DNA from: DASPHG01 sp963849605
Lineage (GTDB): Bacteria > Actinomycetota > Thermoleophilia > Solirubrobacterales > Thermoleophilaceae
Length of the DNA: 64,000 bases
Assembly (NCBI GenBank): GCA_963849605.1
Contig: CAWKHX010000010.1
Location: forward strand, 28,804-92,803
Reading direction: 5' to 3'
Shown: positions 42,442 through 50,578 of the stretch, piece after piece
Layout of the letters: each line of letters begins with the position of its first letter
Numbering within the stretch: the first letter of the stretch is position 1
The notes under the pieces: model-generated
Database searches by the model: none
What the model was told of the DNA's origin: nothing
The model's input: only the letters and a program-made list of their open reading frames with translations
Translations under genes and position numbers: made by a program

Positions 42442-43105
42442 CCTTCGTCTTCTCGATGACGACGATCCGGGTGGGCTGCTCGGTCGCGTCGCCGAGCTTG
42501 CCGATCCGGTCGACGACGTTCGTGCGCTTCGTGACCGTGCCGACGATCGCGTATTGCGGCGGCAGGCCCGAGTCGCCCGTCATGACGAAGAACTGACTGC
42601 CGGACGTCCCGTTCGGCTCGGTCGCGCCCTTTGCCATCGCGACGGTGTACTTGGGGTACTGCGAGCCCGCCGGCGGCGCGTCGCGCGTCGTGTAGCCGGG
42701 GCCGCCCGTGCCGGTGCCGGTCGGATCGCCGCCCTGGATCACGAAGCCCGGGGCGATCCGATGGAAGAAGGTGTCCTCGTAGAAGCCGCTGTCGGCCAGC
42801 TGCACGAACGACGCGGCGCTCAGGCCGCCGATGTCCTCGTCCATGTCCACGGTGAACGACCCGCAGTTCGTCTCGAACGTGACCTCGTAGTCGCCCGAGA
42901 GCGGCTCGGTCGGCTTCTTCTCGCCGCCGTCGCGCTTCGGGTCGGGCTGGGATACCTCGGTGCATCCGCCCTGCTTCTCCGGCTCCGGGGTCGCGACGGT
43001 CTGCGACTGCGTATCGGTCGACGCGGAACCGCTGTCGTCGTCGTCGTCGCCGCACCCGGCGACGCCGAGCGCGAGCAGCATGAGAAGAAGGATGAGGTAG
43101 CGCAC
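42422..43105 (-). CDS. Cyclophilin-type peptidyl-prolyl isomerase lipoprotein
   Basis: A 227-residue exported protein. A lipobox (LLLMLLALGVAGC, Cys about residue 17) is followed by an acidic spacer. The cyclophilin core comprises YEVTFETNCGSFTVDMDEDI, SGFYEDTFFHRIAPGFVIQG, GDPTGTGTGGPGYTTRD and GTSGSQFFVMTGDSGLPPQY. The catalytic Arg and the FHR..FVIQGGDP block are intact. It should catalyse proline isomerisation in folding of exported proteins outside the membrane. GTG start at 43105. It overlaps the end of the convergent gene by 20 bases and is divergent from the HAD gene. Confidence 0.92.
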   Translation of the reverse strand: MRYLILLLMLLALGVAGCGDDDDDSGSASTDTQSQTVATPEPEKQGGCTEVSQPDPKRDGGEKKPTEPLSGDYEVTFETNCGSFTVDMDEDIGGLSAASFVQLADSGFYEDTFFHRIAPGFVIQGGDPTGTGTGGPGYTTRDAPPAGSQYPKYTVAMAKGATEPNGTSGSQFFVMTGDSGLPPQYAIVGTVTKRTNVVDRIGKLGDATEQPTRIVVIEKTKVSPPLG

Positions 43106-43147
43106 GGCGCGGAAGACTAGCGAGGCGGGACCCGTACGATCCGCGCG

Positions 43148-43951
43148 GTGAGCCTCTCCCCTCTCGTCGATCGCTACGACCAGCTGATCGTCGATCTCGA
43201 CGGCTGCGTGTGGGTGGGTGAAGAAGCCGTCGACGGGTCCGTCGAGGCGATCGAGCTCCTTCGGGGCGCGGGCAAGCGCGTCGCGTTCGCGACGAACAAC
43301 TCGCGCCGCACCGGTGAGGACTACGTCCGAAAGCTCTGGGGCCTCGGCATTCAGGCCTCCCTCGGGGACGTCGTGACGGTCGGAGGCGCCATGCAGCACC
43401 TGCTCGCCGAGACGCGGCACGGCATGACCGCGTTCGTCATCGGGACGGAGGCGATGGTCAATCACGTCGCCGACGCCGGCCTCAAGGTGATGAACAACAC
43501 CGACCTCGCGACCCGCGTCGACCTGGTGGTCGTCTCCGGAACGGAGCAGGTCGGGTACGCCGAAATCCGCACGGCCACGCTGGCGCTCCGCCGCGGGGCG
43601 GACTTCATCGCCACGAGCCGGGACCCGACCTATCCCATGCCGGACGGTCTCTGGCCGGGCACGGGCGCACTGCTCGCGGCCGTCGAGGCGGCGAGCGGCC
43701 GCGAGGCCGCGGTGGTCGGCAAGCCGGAGCCGCAGCTCTTCCTGACCGCGCTCGAGCGGCTCGGCGCGGGCCGGACGCTCGTCGTCGGCGACCGGATCGA
43801 CTCCGACGTCGAGGCGGCGAAGCGGGCGGGGCTCGACGCCGCGCTCGTCCTGACCGGCGAGGCAACGGCGGACGAGGCCGCCGCTGCCCGCGACCCGAAG
43901 CCGGTGGCCGTCGCCGACAGCCTGCTGGCGCTGGTCAGCCGGACGGGCTGA
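43148..43951 (+). CDS. HAD-superfamily IIA hydrolase (NagD-like)
   Basis: A 267-residue phosphatase. Motif I is LIVDLDGCVWVGEEAVDGS, motif II FATNNSRRTGEDYVRKLWGL, the Lys in AVVGKPEPQLFLTALERLG, and motif III/IV VVGDRIDSDVEAAKRAGLDA. The C2 cap lies between motifs II and III, as in NagD and phosphoglycolate phosphatase relatives. The physiological substrate cannot be read. GTG start at 43148. The 3' end overlaps the convergent phosphatase-like gene by 17 bases. Confidence 0.92.
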   Translation: MSLSPLVDRYDQLIVDLDGCVWVGEEAVDGSVEAIELLRGAGKRVAFATNNSRRTGEDYVRKLWGLGIQASLGDVVTVGGAMQHLLAETRHGMTAFVIGTEAMVNHVADAGLKVMNNTDLATRVDLVVVSGTEQVGYAEIRTATLALRRGADFIATSRDPTYPMPDGLWPGTGALLAAVEAASGREAAVVGKPEPQLFLTALERLGAGRTLVVGDRIDSDVEAAKRAGLDAALVLTGEATADEAAAARDPKPVAVADSLLALVSRTG

Positions 43952-44357
43952 AGCCGGCCTCGGCCGCGTTCGCGAGGCTCTCCTCGACCGGAACTCCGTA
44001 CCGGTCGCTCAGATACGCCGCGCACACGCTCGTGACGAAGTCGGTGCGGCGATTCGCGTGGATGGCGACCGCACCCGCCCGCCGTAGCTTGCGCCGCACG
44101 ACCGGCAGCACCTGATCGACTCCGTCGTCCTCCTCCTCGACCGGAAGATGGACCCACTCGAGCCCCGCCTCCTCGTAAGCCGACAGGTTGTGCCGCGTCT
44201 TCATCGTCGAGATCACGGTGTGGACGCCGTTCGCCTTGAGCCACTCGATCTCCTCGCGCCTGCGCTCTGGGCGGTGGCTGCTGCCTCCCCCACCCGGACG
44301 CTCGACTGCACACAGCTTGCGCGGACGCGCCCACCATTTGCGCTTCGGCTCTCTCAT
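43935..44357 (-). CDS. Dual-specificity-phosphatase-like protein without the catalytic cysteine
   Basis: A 140-residue protein with the shape of a tyrosine/dual-specificity phosphatase: EEIEWLKANGVHTVISTMKT, GLEWVHLPVEEEDDGVDQVL, then a long helix. The P-loop position reads VAIHANRRTDFVTSVCAAYL, where HCxxGxxR would be expected. The His remains, but the Cys is Ala and the Gly-x-x-Arg is gone. It should be unable to catalyse by the normal mechanism and may bind phosphates or be a pseudo-enzyme. It has a basic Trp-rich N-terminal tail. ATG start at 44357, divergent from the amidotransferase. Confidence 0.6.
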   Translation of the reverse strand: MREPKRKWWARPRKLCAVERPGGGGSSHRPERRREEIEWLKANGVHTVISTMKTRHNLSAYEEAGLEWVHLPVEEEDDGVDQVLPVVRRKLRRAGAVAIHANRRTDFVTSVCAAYLSDRYGVPVEESLANAAEAGFSPSG

Positions 44358-44407
44358 CGGGTGAGCAAGTCCGCGGCGGAGGGTTCTCGCCCCCGTATGC
44401 TTGCGGC

Positions 44408-45229
44408 ATGTGCCGGATCCTCGGATGCGTATCCGCCGAGCCGATCTCGATCGAGCACGAGCTGCTCCACTCCGACAACCCGCTCATCCAGCAGTCTGAG
44501 GACCACGACTCCGGCTGGGGAATGGCGGTGTACGACCAGGCCGACTGCGAGCAGCCCGAGCTGGTGCGGTTCCCGGAGGCCGCCTACAGCGACGGTGAGT
44601 TCCACCGCGCGACCTCGATGCGCGGGCGCATCTTCAACGCACACCTGCGGCGGGCGACGCTCGGGGGCCTGACGCTCGTCAACACGCATCCGTTCGTGAT
44701 GGGCGAGTACTCGTTCTCGCACAACGGCACCGTCATCCGCTACCCGAGGCTGCGCGACCCGGGCTGCGGGCCACCGCAGGGAGAGACCGACTCGGAGCAC
44801 CTCTTCAACTGGCTGATGTGCCATTACGACTCGGCACATCCGCTCCGGTCCCTGCGGCAGCTGGTCAAGACGTGCATCCAGCGCTCGCCCTTCTCCGGCC
44901 TCAACTTCCTCTTCTCGGACGGCCAGCGCCTCTACGCGTACAAGCTCGGCATCTTCGAGCTCCACTGGCTCGTCCGTCCCGGGCAGGCGTTCGTCGCCTC
45001 GGAGGTGATCACGGCCAACGAGGCGTGGCACACCGTCCAGCAGGACGTCCTGCTGGTGCTCGACCCGCAGAACCCGGAGAGCCCCCACGCAGAGCGCCTG
45101 GTCGGCAACGAGTGGATCGCCAAGGCCGAGATCGAGAAGTTCGAGCAGGGACAGCATCTCCGCGGCGCCGAGCGCGGCGACTTCGCAGCCCAGCGAGCCG
45201 CCCGCGTCGCGGCGGGCCGCGCCGAGTGA
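44408..45229 (+). CDS. Class II glutamine amidotransferase
   Basis: A 273-residue N-terminal-nucleophile amidotransferase. Met1 is followed by the catalytic Cys2 in MCRILGCVSAEPISIEHELL, then DHDSGWGMAVYDQADCEQPE, FNAHLRRATLGGLTLVNTHP and FSHNGTVIRYPRLRD. This matches YafJ/EgtC-type stand-alone glutaminase domains rather than purF, glmS or asnB, since no second domain is present. The acceptor is unknown. The last bases overlap the GTG of the diacylglycerol kinase gene, and murT and gatD follow, so a link to envelope amidation is possible but not shown. Confidence 0.88.
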   Translation: MCRILGCVSAEPISIEHELLHSDNPLIQQSEDHDSGWGMAVYDQADCEQPELVRFPEAAYSDGEFHRATSMRGRIFNAHLRRATLGGLTLVNTHPFVMGEYSFSHNGTVIRYPRLRDPGCGPPQGETDSEHLFNWLMCHYDSAHPLRSLRQLVKTCIQRSPFSGLNFLFSDGQRLYAYKLGIFELHWLVRPGQAFVASEVITANEAWHTVQQDVLLVLDPQNPESPHAERLVGNEWIAKAEIEKFEQGQHLRGAERGDFAAQRAARVAAGRAE

Positions 45230-46113
45230 GCGAGCGCCGGCTCGCACTCTTCGCCAACCCCGCCGCCGCCGGCGGGCGTGCCCTGACGGCTGTCCCGGCT
45301 GTGGAGATGGAGCTCACCCACCTTGGCGTCCCGTACCGCGTCGTCGACACGACGAGCGTCGAGCACGCGCGTGAAGAGGCCCGCACCGCTGCCGCGGACG
45401 GCGAGACCGTTGTCGCCGTCGGCGGTGACGGGCTCGTCGGCTCCCTGGCGGGAGCGCTGCGCGGCGGCGCGGGCCCGCTCGCGATCGTCCCCAGCGGACG
45501 CGGCAACGACTTCGCGCGCGTCCTGAAGATCCCGACCGAGCCGCGCGAGGCTGCGCGCGTCGCCGTGGACGGCAGCGAGCGCATCGTCGACCTGGGCGTC
45601 GCCAACGGCCGCGCGTTCGTCGGGATCGCGAGCCTCGGGTTCGACTCGGACGCAAACCGGATCGCGAACGAGGCGAAGCTCGTGAAGGGCAACCTCGTCT
45701 ATCTCTATGCCGCGCTGCGGGCGCTCGCCGGCTGGAAGCACGCGCGCTTCCGCGTCACCGTCGACGGCAGGGAGCGCGAGGTGGTCGGCTACTCGGTTGC
45801 GATTGGCAACTCGAAGGCATACGGCGGCGGGATGTTCGTGTTCCCACACGCGAAGCTCGACGACGGCCTGCTCGACATCGTGACCGTCGCTCAGCACGGG
45901 AAGCTCCGCTGGCTGGCCGCGGTGCCGAAGGTCTTCAAGGGCACGCACGTCGACAGCCCGTACGGCAAGTTCGAGACGGGCGAGGTCGTGCAGGTCGTCG
46001 CCGACCGGCCGTTCACCGTGTACGCGGACGGCGACCCGATCGCCGAACTTCCGCTCGAGGTGACGGTGGACAAGGCGTCGCTGCGGGTCATCGTCCCCAC
46101 GGAAGCAACCTGA
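45226..46113 (+). CDS. Diacylglycerol kinase-family lipid kinase
   Basis: A 295-residue DagK/YegS-type kinase. The N-terminus LALFANPAAAGGRALTAVPA, the ATP/GGDG motif VVAVGGDGLVGSLAGALRGG, PLAIVPSGRGNDFARVLKIP, and GYSVAIGNSKAYGGGMFVFP with KLDDGLLDIVTV are all present. It phosphorylates diacylglycerol or a related lipid. The GTG start at 45226 overlaps the amidotransferase stop, and the stop overlaps the murT start, so these three are probably one transcript. Confidence 0.92.
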   Translation: MSERRLALFANPAAAGGRALTAVPAVEMELTHLGVPYRVVDTTSVEHAREEARTAAADGETVVAVGGDGLVGSLAGALRGGAGPLAIVPSGRGNDFARVLKIPTEPREAARVAVDGSERIVDLGVANGRAFVGIASLGFDSDANRIANEAKLVKGNLVYLYAALRALAGWKHARFRVTVDGREREVVGYSVAIGNSKAYGGGMFVFPHAKLDDGLLDIVTVAQHGKLRWLAAVPKVFKGTHVDSPYGKFETGEVVQVVADRPFTVYADGDPIAELPLEVTVDKASLRVIVPTEAT

Positions 46114-47471
46114 TGCTGCGGCTGAAGCTGTCGATCGCCCGGTTCGTGCGGGCGGCCAGCCGCCGCCTCGGACGCGGTGGCGGCACCACCCTGCCGGGTC
46201 GCCTCCTGCTGCGCCTCGACAAGCGCTCGATCGCGCGCCTCGGCGGCCGGCTCGAAGGCGGCACGATGCTGCTCTCCGCCACCAACGGCAAGACGACGAC
46301 GGCGTCGATGATCGCCGGGATCCTCGAGCGCGCGGGCCGGCCGGTGGTGCGCAACGCCGCCGGCTCGAACATGCACTGGGGCATCGCCACCGCGCTGATA
46401 GACGCCGGCCGGCGACCCGGCGAGCTCGGCCTCTTCGAGGTCGACGAGGCGTGGCTGCCGGCGGTGGCCCAGGAGCTCGTGCCAGACACGTTCGTGCTCT
46501 GCAACCTCTTCCGCGACCAGCTGGACCGCTACGGAGAGCTCGAGCTGCTCGCCGACCGCTGGGCCGAGCTGGTCGAGCAGCGCGCGGGCTCCGCGCGCTT
46601 CGTGCTCAACGCTGACGATCCCCTGGTCGCCGACCTCGGCCGCGAGCGCCCCGGCATCGTCTACTTCGGCGTGTCCGACGACTCGCAGGCCCTGCCCGAG
46701 CTGCAGCACGCGGCCGACTCGAAGCACTGCCGCAACTGCGGCACGCCCTACGACTACGAGGCCGTCTATCTGGGGCACCTCGGCCGGTATCGCTGTCCCG
46801 GCTGCGGTCGGACCCGCCCCGAGCCCGAGGTGGTCGCGGAGCGCGTCGAGCTCGACGGCATGTCCGGCTCGCGTATTTCGCTGCGCACCCCGGCGGGCTC
46901 GGCCGACATCCGTCTCCCCCTCCCCGGCCTCTACAACGTCTACAACGCCGTCGCCGCCGCGGCGGCCGCGCTCGAGCTGGGCGCGTCGCTCGAGCAGGTG
47001 AAGGCATCGCTCGAGGCGCAGACCGCCGCGTTCGGCCGGGTGGAGACCATTCCCGTGGACGGCCGCGACGTCTCGATCCTCCTGGTGAAGAACCCCGCCG
47101 GCGCCAACGAGGTGCTCCGCACGCTCATCCTGGAGGGACGCGAGCTCGACCTCTGGATCGCGCTGAACGACAAGATCGCGGACGGCCGGGACGTCTCGTG
47201 GGTGTGGGACGCGGACTTCGAGCTGCTCGCCGGGCGCGTGCGCCACGTGACCTGCTCGGGGACGCGCGCGGAGGAGATGGCGCTGCGCCTGAAGTACGCC
47301 GGGATCGACGCGACACCCGACGTGGAACGCGACCTCTGGCGCTCGCTCGAGTCCGCCGTCGCCGGAGTGGAACCCGGCGGCCGGCTGTTCGCGCTGCCGA
47401 CCTACACCGCGCTGCTCGAGCTGCGCGACCTGCTTGCCGATCGCGGGCTTGCGAGGCCATGGGCAGCCTGA
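46113..47471 (+). CDS. murT: Lipid II isoglutaminyl synthase, MurT subunit
   Basis: MurT, with GatD, amidates the alpha-carboxyl of D-glutamate in lipid II. The 452-residue protein is a Mur-ligase relative. ATP site is TMLLSATNGKTTTASMIAGI, then NMHWGIATALIDAGR and FEVDEAWLPAVAQELVPDTF. A four-Cys zinc ribbon (CRNCGTPYDYEAVYLGHLGR, CPGCG) is inserted around residue 210, as in Staphylococcus MurT. The C-terminal DUF1727-type domain (ILLVKNPAGANEVLRTLI) is also present. ATG start overlaps the DAG kinase stop (TGATG). Here a methyltransferase gene lies between murT and gatD. Confidence 0.95.
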   Translation: MLRLKLSIARFVRAASRRLGRGGGTTLPGRLLLRLDKRSIARLGGRLEGGTMLLSATNGKTTTASMIAGILERAGRPVVRNAAGSNMHWGIATALIDAGRRPGELGLFEVDEAWLPAVAQELVPDTFVLCNLFRDQLDRYGELELLADRWAELVEQRAGSARFVLNADDPLVADLGRERPGIVYFGVSDDSQALPELQHAADSKHCRNCGTPYDYEAVYLGHLGRYRCPGCGRTRPEPEVVAERVELDGMSGSRISLRTPAGSADIRLPLPGLYNVYNAVAAAAAALELGASLEQVKASLEAQTAAFGRVETIPVDGRDVSILLVKNPAGANEVLRTLILEGRELDLWIALNDKIADGRDVSWVWDADFELLAGRVRHVTCSGTRAEEMALRLKYAGIDATPDVERDLWRSLESAVAGVEPGGRLFALPTYTALLELRDLLADRGLARPWAA

Positions 47472-48187
47472 CGCCGGTGTGGCACGACGTGGAGTGCGCC
47501 GCGTACACCGCCGACCTCGACCTGTGGCGGGCGCTGGCGGACACCGCACACGGTCCGGTGCTCGACCTCGGGTGCGGGACCGGCCGCGTGGCCCTGGACC
47601 TTGCGGCGCGGGGCTGCGACGTCACCGGTGTCGACCGCGACCCGGAGCTGGTCGAGACGTTGCGCAGGCGCGCGCACGAGCGCAAGCTCGACGTCGCGGC
47701 GGCCGTCGCCGACGCTCGCTCGTTCGACCTCGGCAAGACCTTCGCGCTGGTGGTCTCGCCCATGCAGGTCGTTCAGCTTCTGGGCGGCCCGGACGGCCGC
47801 GCACAGATGCTCGCCGCCGTCCGCCGCCATCTGGCTCCCGGCGGGCTGTTCGCGGCGGCGCTCGCCAATCCATTCGACGACTGGTCGGACACCGAGTCGC
47901 TGCCGCCGCTGCCGGACGTGCGCGAGGAGGACGGCTGGGTGTACTCCTCGACGCCGGTCGGCGTCCAATGGACGGGCGACGGGTTCGTGATCGAGCGCAA
48001 CCGCCACGCGGTCTCGCCCTCCGGCGAGCTCACGGAGGAGCGCTCGAGCATCAAGCTGGATTCAGTCCCTGCCGCCGCGCTCGAGGCCGAGGCCGGGAGC
48101 GCCGGGTTCGAGACGAGGCGGCGGCTCCACGTGGCCCCGACGCCGGAGTACGTCGGCAGCGACGTCGTGCTGCTGGAGGCCATATGA
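47459..48187 (+). CDS. Class I SAM-dependent methyltransferase between murT and gatD
   Basis: A 242-residue methyltransferase. The SAM motif PVLDLGCGTGRVALDLAARG is followed by DVTGVDRDPELVETLRRRAH, RSFDLGKTFALVVSPMQVVQ and LAPGGLFAAALANPFDDWSD. The ATG at 47459 lies inside the murT end (13-base overlap) and the stop overlaps the gatD ATG, so translation is coupled on both sides. The substrate is unknown. Because murT and gatD are usually adjacent, the enzyme may act on a peptidoglycan precursor or another envelope compound, but that is inference from position alone. Confidence 0.9.
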   Translation: MGSLTPVWHDVECAAYTADLDLWRALADTAHGPVLDLGCGTGRVALDLAARGCDVTGVDRDPELVETLRRRAHERKLDVAAAVADARSFDLGKTFALVVSPMQVVQLLGGPDGRAQMLAAVRRHLAPGGLFAAALANPFDDWSDTESLPPLPDVREEDGWVYSSTPVGVQWTGDGFVIERNRHAVSPSGELTEERSSIKLDSVPAAALEAEAGSAGFETRRRLHVAPTPEYVGSDVVLLEAI

Positions 48188-48909
48188 GCGCGTTGCGCGT
48201 CTGTTCGCTCTATCCGGAGCTGATGAACATCTACGCCGACCGCGGCAACATCGCCGTGCTGCGCGCGCGGTGCGAGTGGCGCGGCATCGGGTTCGAGGTC
48301 GGCGCCGCTTCGATGCGCGAACCCGTCGATCCAGACGCGTGGGACCTCCTCTACATGGGCGGCGGCCAGGATCGCGACCAGGCGGCCGTGGCCGTCGACA
48401 TGGTCGAGACCAAGCGCGATGCGCTGCACGCCGCGGCGGACCGCGGAGCGGTGGTGCTCGCAGTGTGCGGCGGCTACCAGCTGCTCGGCCACAGCTACGC
48501 GATGGGCGACCAGGAGCTGCCCGGCGTCGGGCTGGTGGACCTGCGCACGGTCCGCGAGCCGGGCCCGCGGCTGATCGGCAACTGCGCGATCGAGGCCGAC
48601 CTCGGCGCCGGGCCGCGCGTGATCGCCGGCTTCGAGAACCACGGCGGCCGCACGTACCTCGGCGAGGGCGAGCAGCCGCTGGGGCACGTCCTGAAGGGCC
48701 ACGGCAACAACGACAAAGACGGCTTCGAGGGCGTGCGCAGGGGCAACGTGATCGGCACCTACCTCCACGGCCCGCTCCTGCCCAAGAACGTCTGGCTGGC
48801 CGACCGCCTGATCGAGCTGGCGCTCGGCATCGAGCTCGAGCCTCTCCCCGGCGACGCACTTGAGGACGCGGCGCACATGAGCGCTCGGCGGGCCGCGGGG
48901 GTAGCGTAG
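48184..48909 (+). CDS. gatD: Lipid II isoglutaminyl synthase, glutaminase subunit GatD
   Basis: A 241-residue class I glutamine amidotransferase-like protein that releases ammonia for MurT. The opening VCSLYPELMNIYADRGNIAV, the nucleophile Cys in VVLAVCGGYQLLGHSYAM (about residue 96), GFENHGGRTYLGEGEQPLGH and the His in NVIGTYLHGPLLPKNVWLAD are the family blocks. The His is paired with the Cys for catalysis; no acid residue of the usual triad is needed in this family as I recall. ATG overlaps the methyltransferase stop by ATGA. The epimerase gene follows five bases later. Confidence 0.95.
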   Translation: MSALRVCSLYPELMNIYADRGNIAVLRARCEWRGIGFEVGAASMREPVDPDAWDLLYMGGGQDRDQAAVAVDMVETKRDALHAAADRGAVVLAVCGGYQLLGHSYAMGDQELPGVGLVDLRTVREPGPRLIGNCAIEADLGAGPRVIAGFENHGGRTYLGEGEQPLGHVLKGHGNNDKDGFEGVRRGNVIGTYLHGPLLPKNVWLADRLIELALGIELEPLPGDALEDAAHMSARRAAGVA

Positions 48910-48913
48910 GTCC

Positions 48914-49885
48914 GTGCCCAGCGCGTTCGTCACCGGCGGCTCCGGGTTCATCGGCGGCCGCCTGATCCGCCGGCTCGTCGCCGACGGGTGGACCGTGAGG
49001 GCGCTCGCGCGCTCCGAGTCCTCCGCCGCGAAGGTTCGCGACGCGGGCGCCGAGCCGGTCATGGGCGACCTCGACGACGTCGCTGCGATGGCCGACGGCG
49101 CGAAGGGCTGCGAGTACGCCTTCCACGCCGCCGCGTCGCTCGGCGACTGGGGCCGCCGCGAGGACTTCGTGCACGGCAACGTGACCGGCACCGAGCACGC
49201 ACTGCGGGCGTGCCGAGAGGCCGGCGTGCGGCGCTTCGTGCATGTCGGCACCGAAGCGGCGCTGCTCGTCGGCCAGGCGCTCGTGAACGCGGACGAGCGG
49301 GTCCCGCTGCGGCCCGACTCGAAGGCGCACTACCCGGCGACCAAGGCGATGGCGGAGCAGGCGGTACTCGACGCGAACCGCGACGGCTTCGAGACCGTGG
49401 TGCTCCGGCCGCGGCTCGTTTGGGGCCCGGGCGACACGACGATCATGCCCGCGCTGAAGGAGACGGTCGACAAGGGCCGCTTCTCCTGGATCGGCGGCGG
49501 CGGCCACAGGACCTCAACGACGCACGTGGACAACGTGGTCGAGGGCCTCGTCCTGGCCGCCACGCGCGGGAAGCCGGGCAACGCGTACTTCGTGACCGAC
49601 GGCGATCCCGTCGTGTTCCGGGACTTCATCACCGAGCTGATGGCGACCGCCGGAGTCGACATGCCCGACCGGAGCGTCCCGGTCGCGGTCGCGAAGCCGC
49701 TCGCGGGGATCAGCGAAGTCATCTGGAGCGCGCTGCGGCGCACCTCCGCCCCACCCCTGACCCGCCTCGCCGTCTGGCTTTCGGCGATGGAGTGCACGAT
49801 CGACATCTCGAAGGCGCGCAGCGAGCTCGGCTATGAGCCGGTCAAGACGATCGAGGAGGGCATGGCGGAGCTGCGGGCGGCGTGA
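48914..49885 (+). CDS. NAD-dependent epimerase/dehydratase (extended SDR, 3-beta-HSD-like)
   Basis: A 323-residue extended SDR. The cofactor motif is SAFVTGGSGFIGGRLIRRLV, then the FHAAASLGDWGRREDFVHGN segment, the active-site Tyr and Lys in YPATKAMAEQAVLDANRDGF, and LRPRLVWGPGDTTIMPALKE with GGGGHRTSTTHVDNVVEGLV. The latter resembles sterol or dihydroflavonol dehydrogenases. GTG start at 48914. Its stop overlaps the OsmC-like gene start. A similar gene lies at 52319. Substrates cannot be named. Confidence 0.88.
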   Translation: MPSAFVTGGSGFIGGRLIRRLVADGWTVRALARSESSAAKVRDAGAEPVMGDLDDVAAMADGAKGCEYAFHAAASLGDWGRREDFVHGNVTGTEHALRACREAGVRRFVHVGTEAALLVGQALVNADERVPLRPDSKAHYPATKAMAEQAVLDANRDGFETVVLRPRLVWGPGDTTIMPALKETVDKGRFSWIGGGGHRTSTTHVDNVVEGLVLAATRGKPGNAYFVTDGDPVVFRDFITELMATAGVDMPDRSVPVAVAKPLAGISEVIWSALRRTSAPPLTRLAVWLSAMECTIDISKARSELGYEPVKTIEEGMAELRAA

Positions 49886-50306
49886 GGTTCAGCGCGCGCA
49901 CGTCGTGGACGGGCTCGACCGGGCTCGGCTGGAAGAACTACGACCGCACGCACACGGCCCGCGTCTCCGAGCAGACCGTCACCCTGACGACAGCCGAGAA
50001 GAAGGGCGACCCTCGCCTCGCGAATCCCGAGCTGCTGGTGCTGGCCGCGGCCTCCTCCTGCCAGATGCTGTGGTTCCTGCACCTCGCGGCGAAGGCGCGC
50101 ATCGACGTCGTCTCCTACGAGGACGAGCTGCGAGGCGGAGATGCCCGACGACCGGTTCACGCGCGTCGTCCTTCGGCCGCGCGATCACGATCGACGGCGA
50201 CGCGAGCGAGGACCGCGTACTGAAGCTGTGCGCGCAGGCCCATCGCCACTGCAACGTCGCGAAGAGCCTGAGCTGCCCGGTCGAGCTCGAGCCGCGCCTC
50301 AACTAG
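49882..50306 (+). pseudogene. OsmC/Ohr-family protein, broken by two frameshifts
   Basis: The first frame gives STGLGWKNYDRTHTARVSEQ, DPRLANPELLVLAAASSCQM and LWFLHLAAKARIDVVSYEDE, where the Cys in ASSCQM is the first redox Cys of the OsmC family. Breaks near 50135 and 50180 lead to MPDDRFTRVVLRP and then ITIDGDASEDRVLKLCAQAH and RHCNVAKSLSCPVELEPRLN, which hold the second Cys region (HRHCNVAKSL). The repaired protein of about 140 residues would be a thiol-dependent peroxide reductase. The start overlaps the epimerase stop by four bases. Confidence 0.8.
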
Positions 50307-50356
50307 CCGCCGCGGCAATTTCGCGGTCGCCCTACGACCATCAGATGCCGCAGCGC

Positions 50357-50578
50357 CTAGAGATTCCAGCCGAAGTAGACCTCGACCTTGGCGATCTGGT
50401 CGCCTCGGAAGGTGAGCACCTCGGTGTTCCGGAATCGCTTGGTCGCCCGGTCGATGCCCGGGTCGGGCGGGCTGTAGAAGACGAAGTCGTCGGCCAGCAG
50501 GCTGTCGATCAGCTCGCGGTCCTGAGACTCGTATGCGCGGTACGCGTCGCGCGCGAGCTTCAGCCGGTCCGAGGCCAT
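50357..50578 (-). CDS. SnoaL-like protein with a missing middle segment
   Basis: A 73-residue protein made of the two ends of an NTF2-like fold. The opening ASDRLKLARDAYRAYESQDR, ELIDSLLADDFVFYSPPDPG then jumps from DRATKRFRNTEVLTFRGDQI to KVEVYFGWNL. Normal relatives have about 110-130 residues, with roughly 35 more between DRAT and FRNTEVL. The frame is intact, so this looks like an in-frame internal deletion and the fold is probably incomplete. ATG start at 50578 overlaps the dut stop. Possibly a remnant. Confidence 0.65.
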   Translation of the reverse strand: MASDRLKLARDAYRAYESQDRELIDSLLADDFVFYSPPDPGIDRATKRFRNTEVLTFRGDQIAKVEVYFGWNL

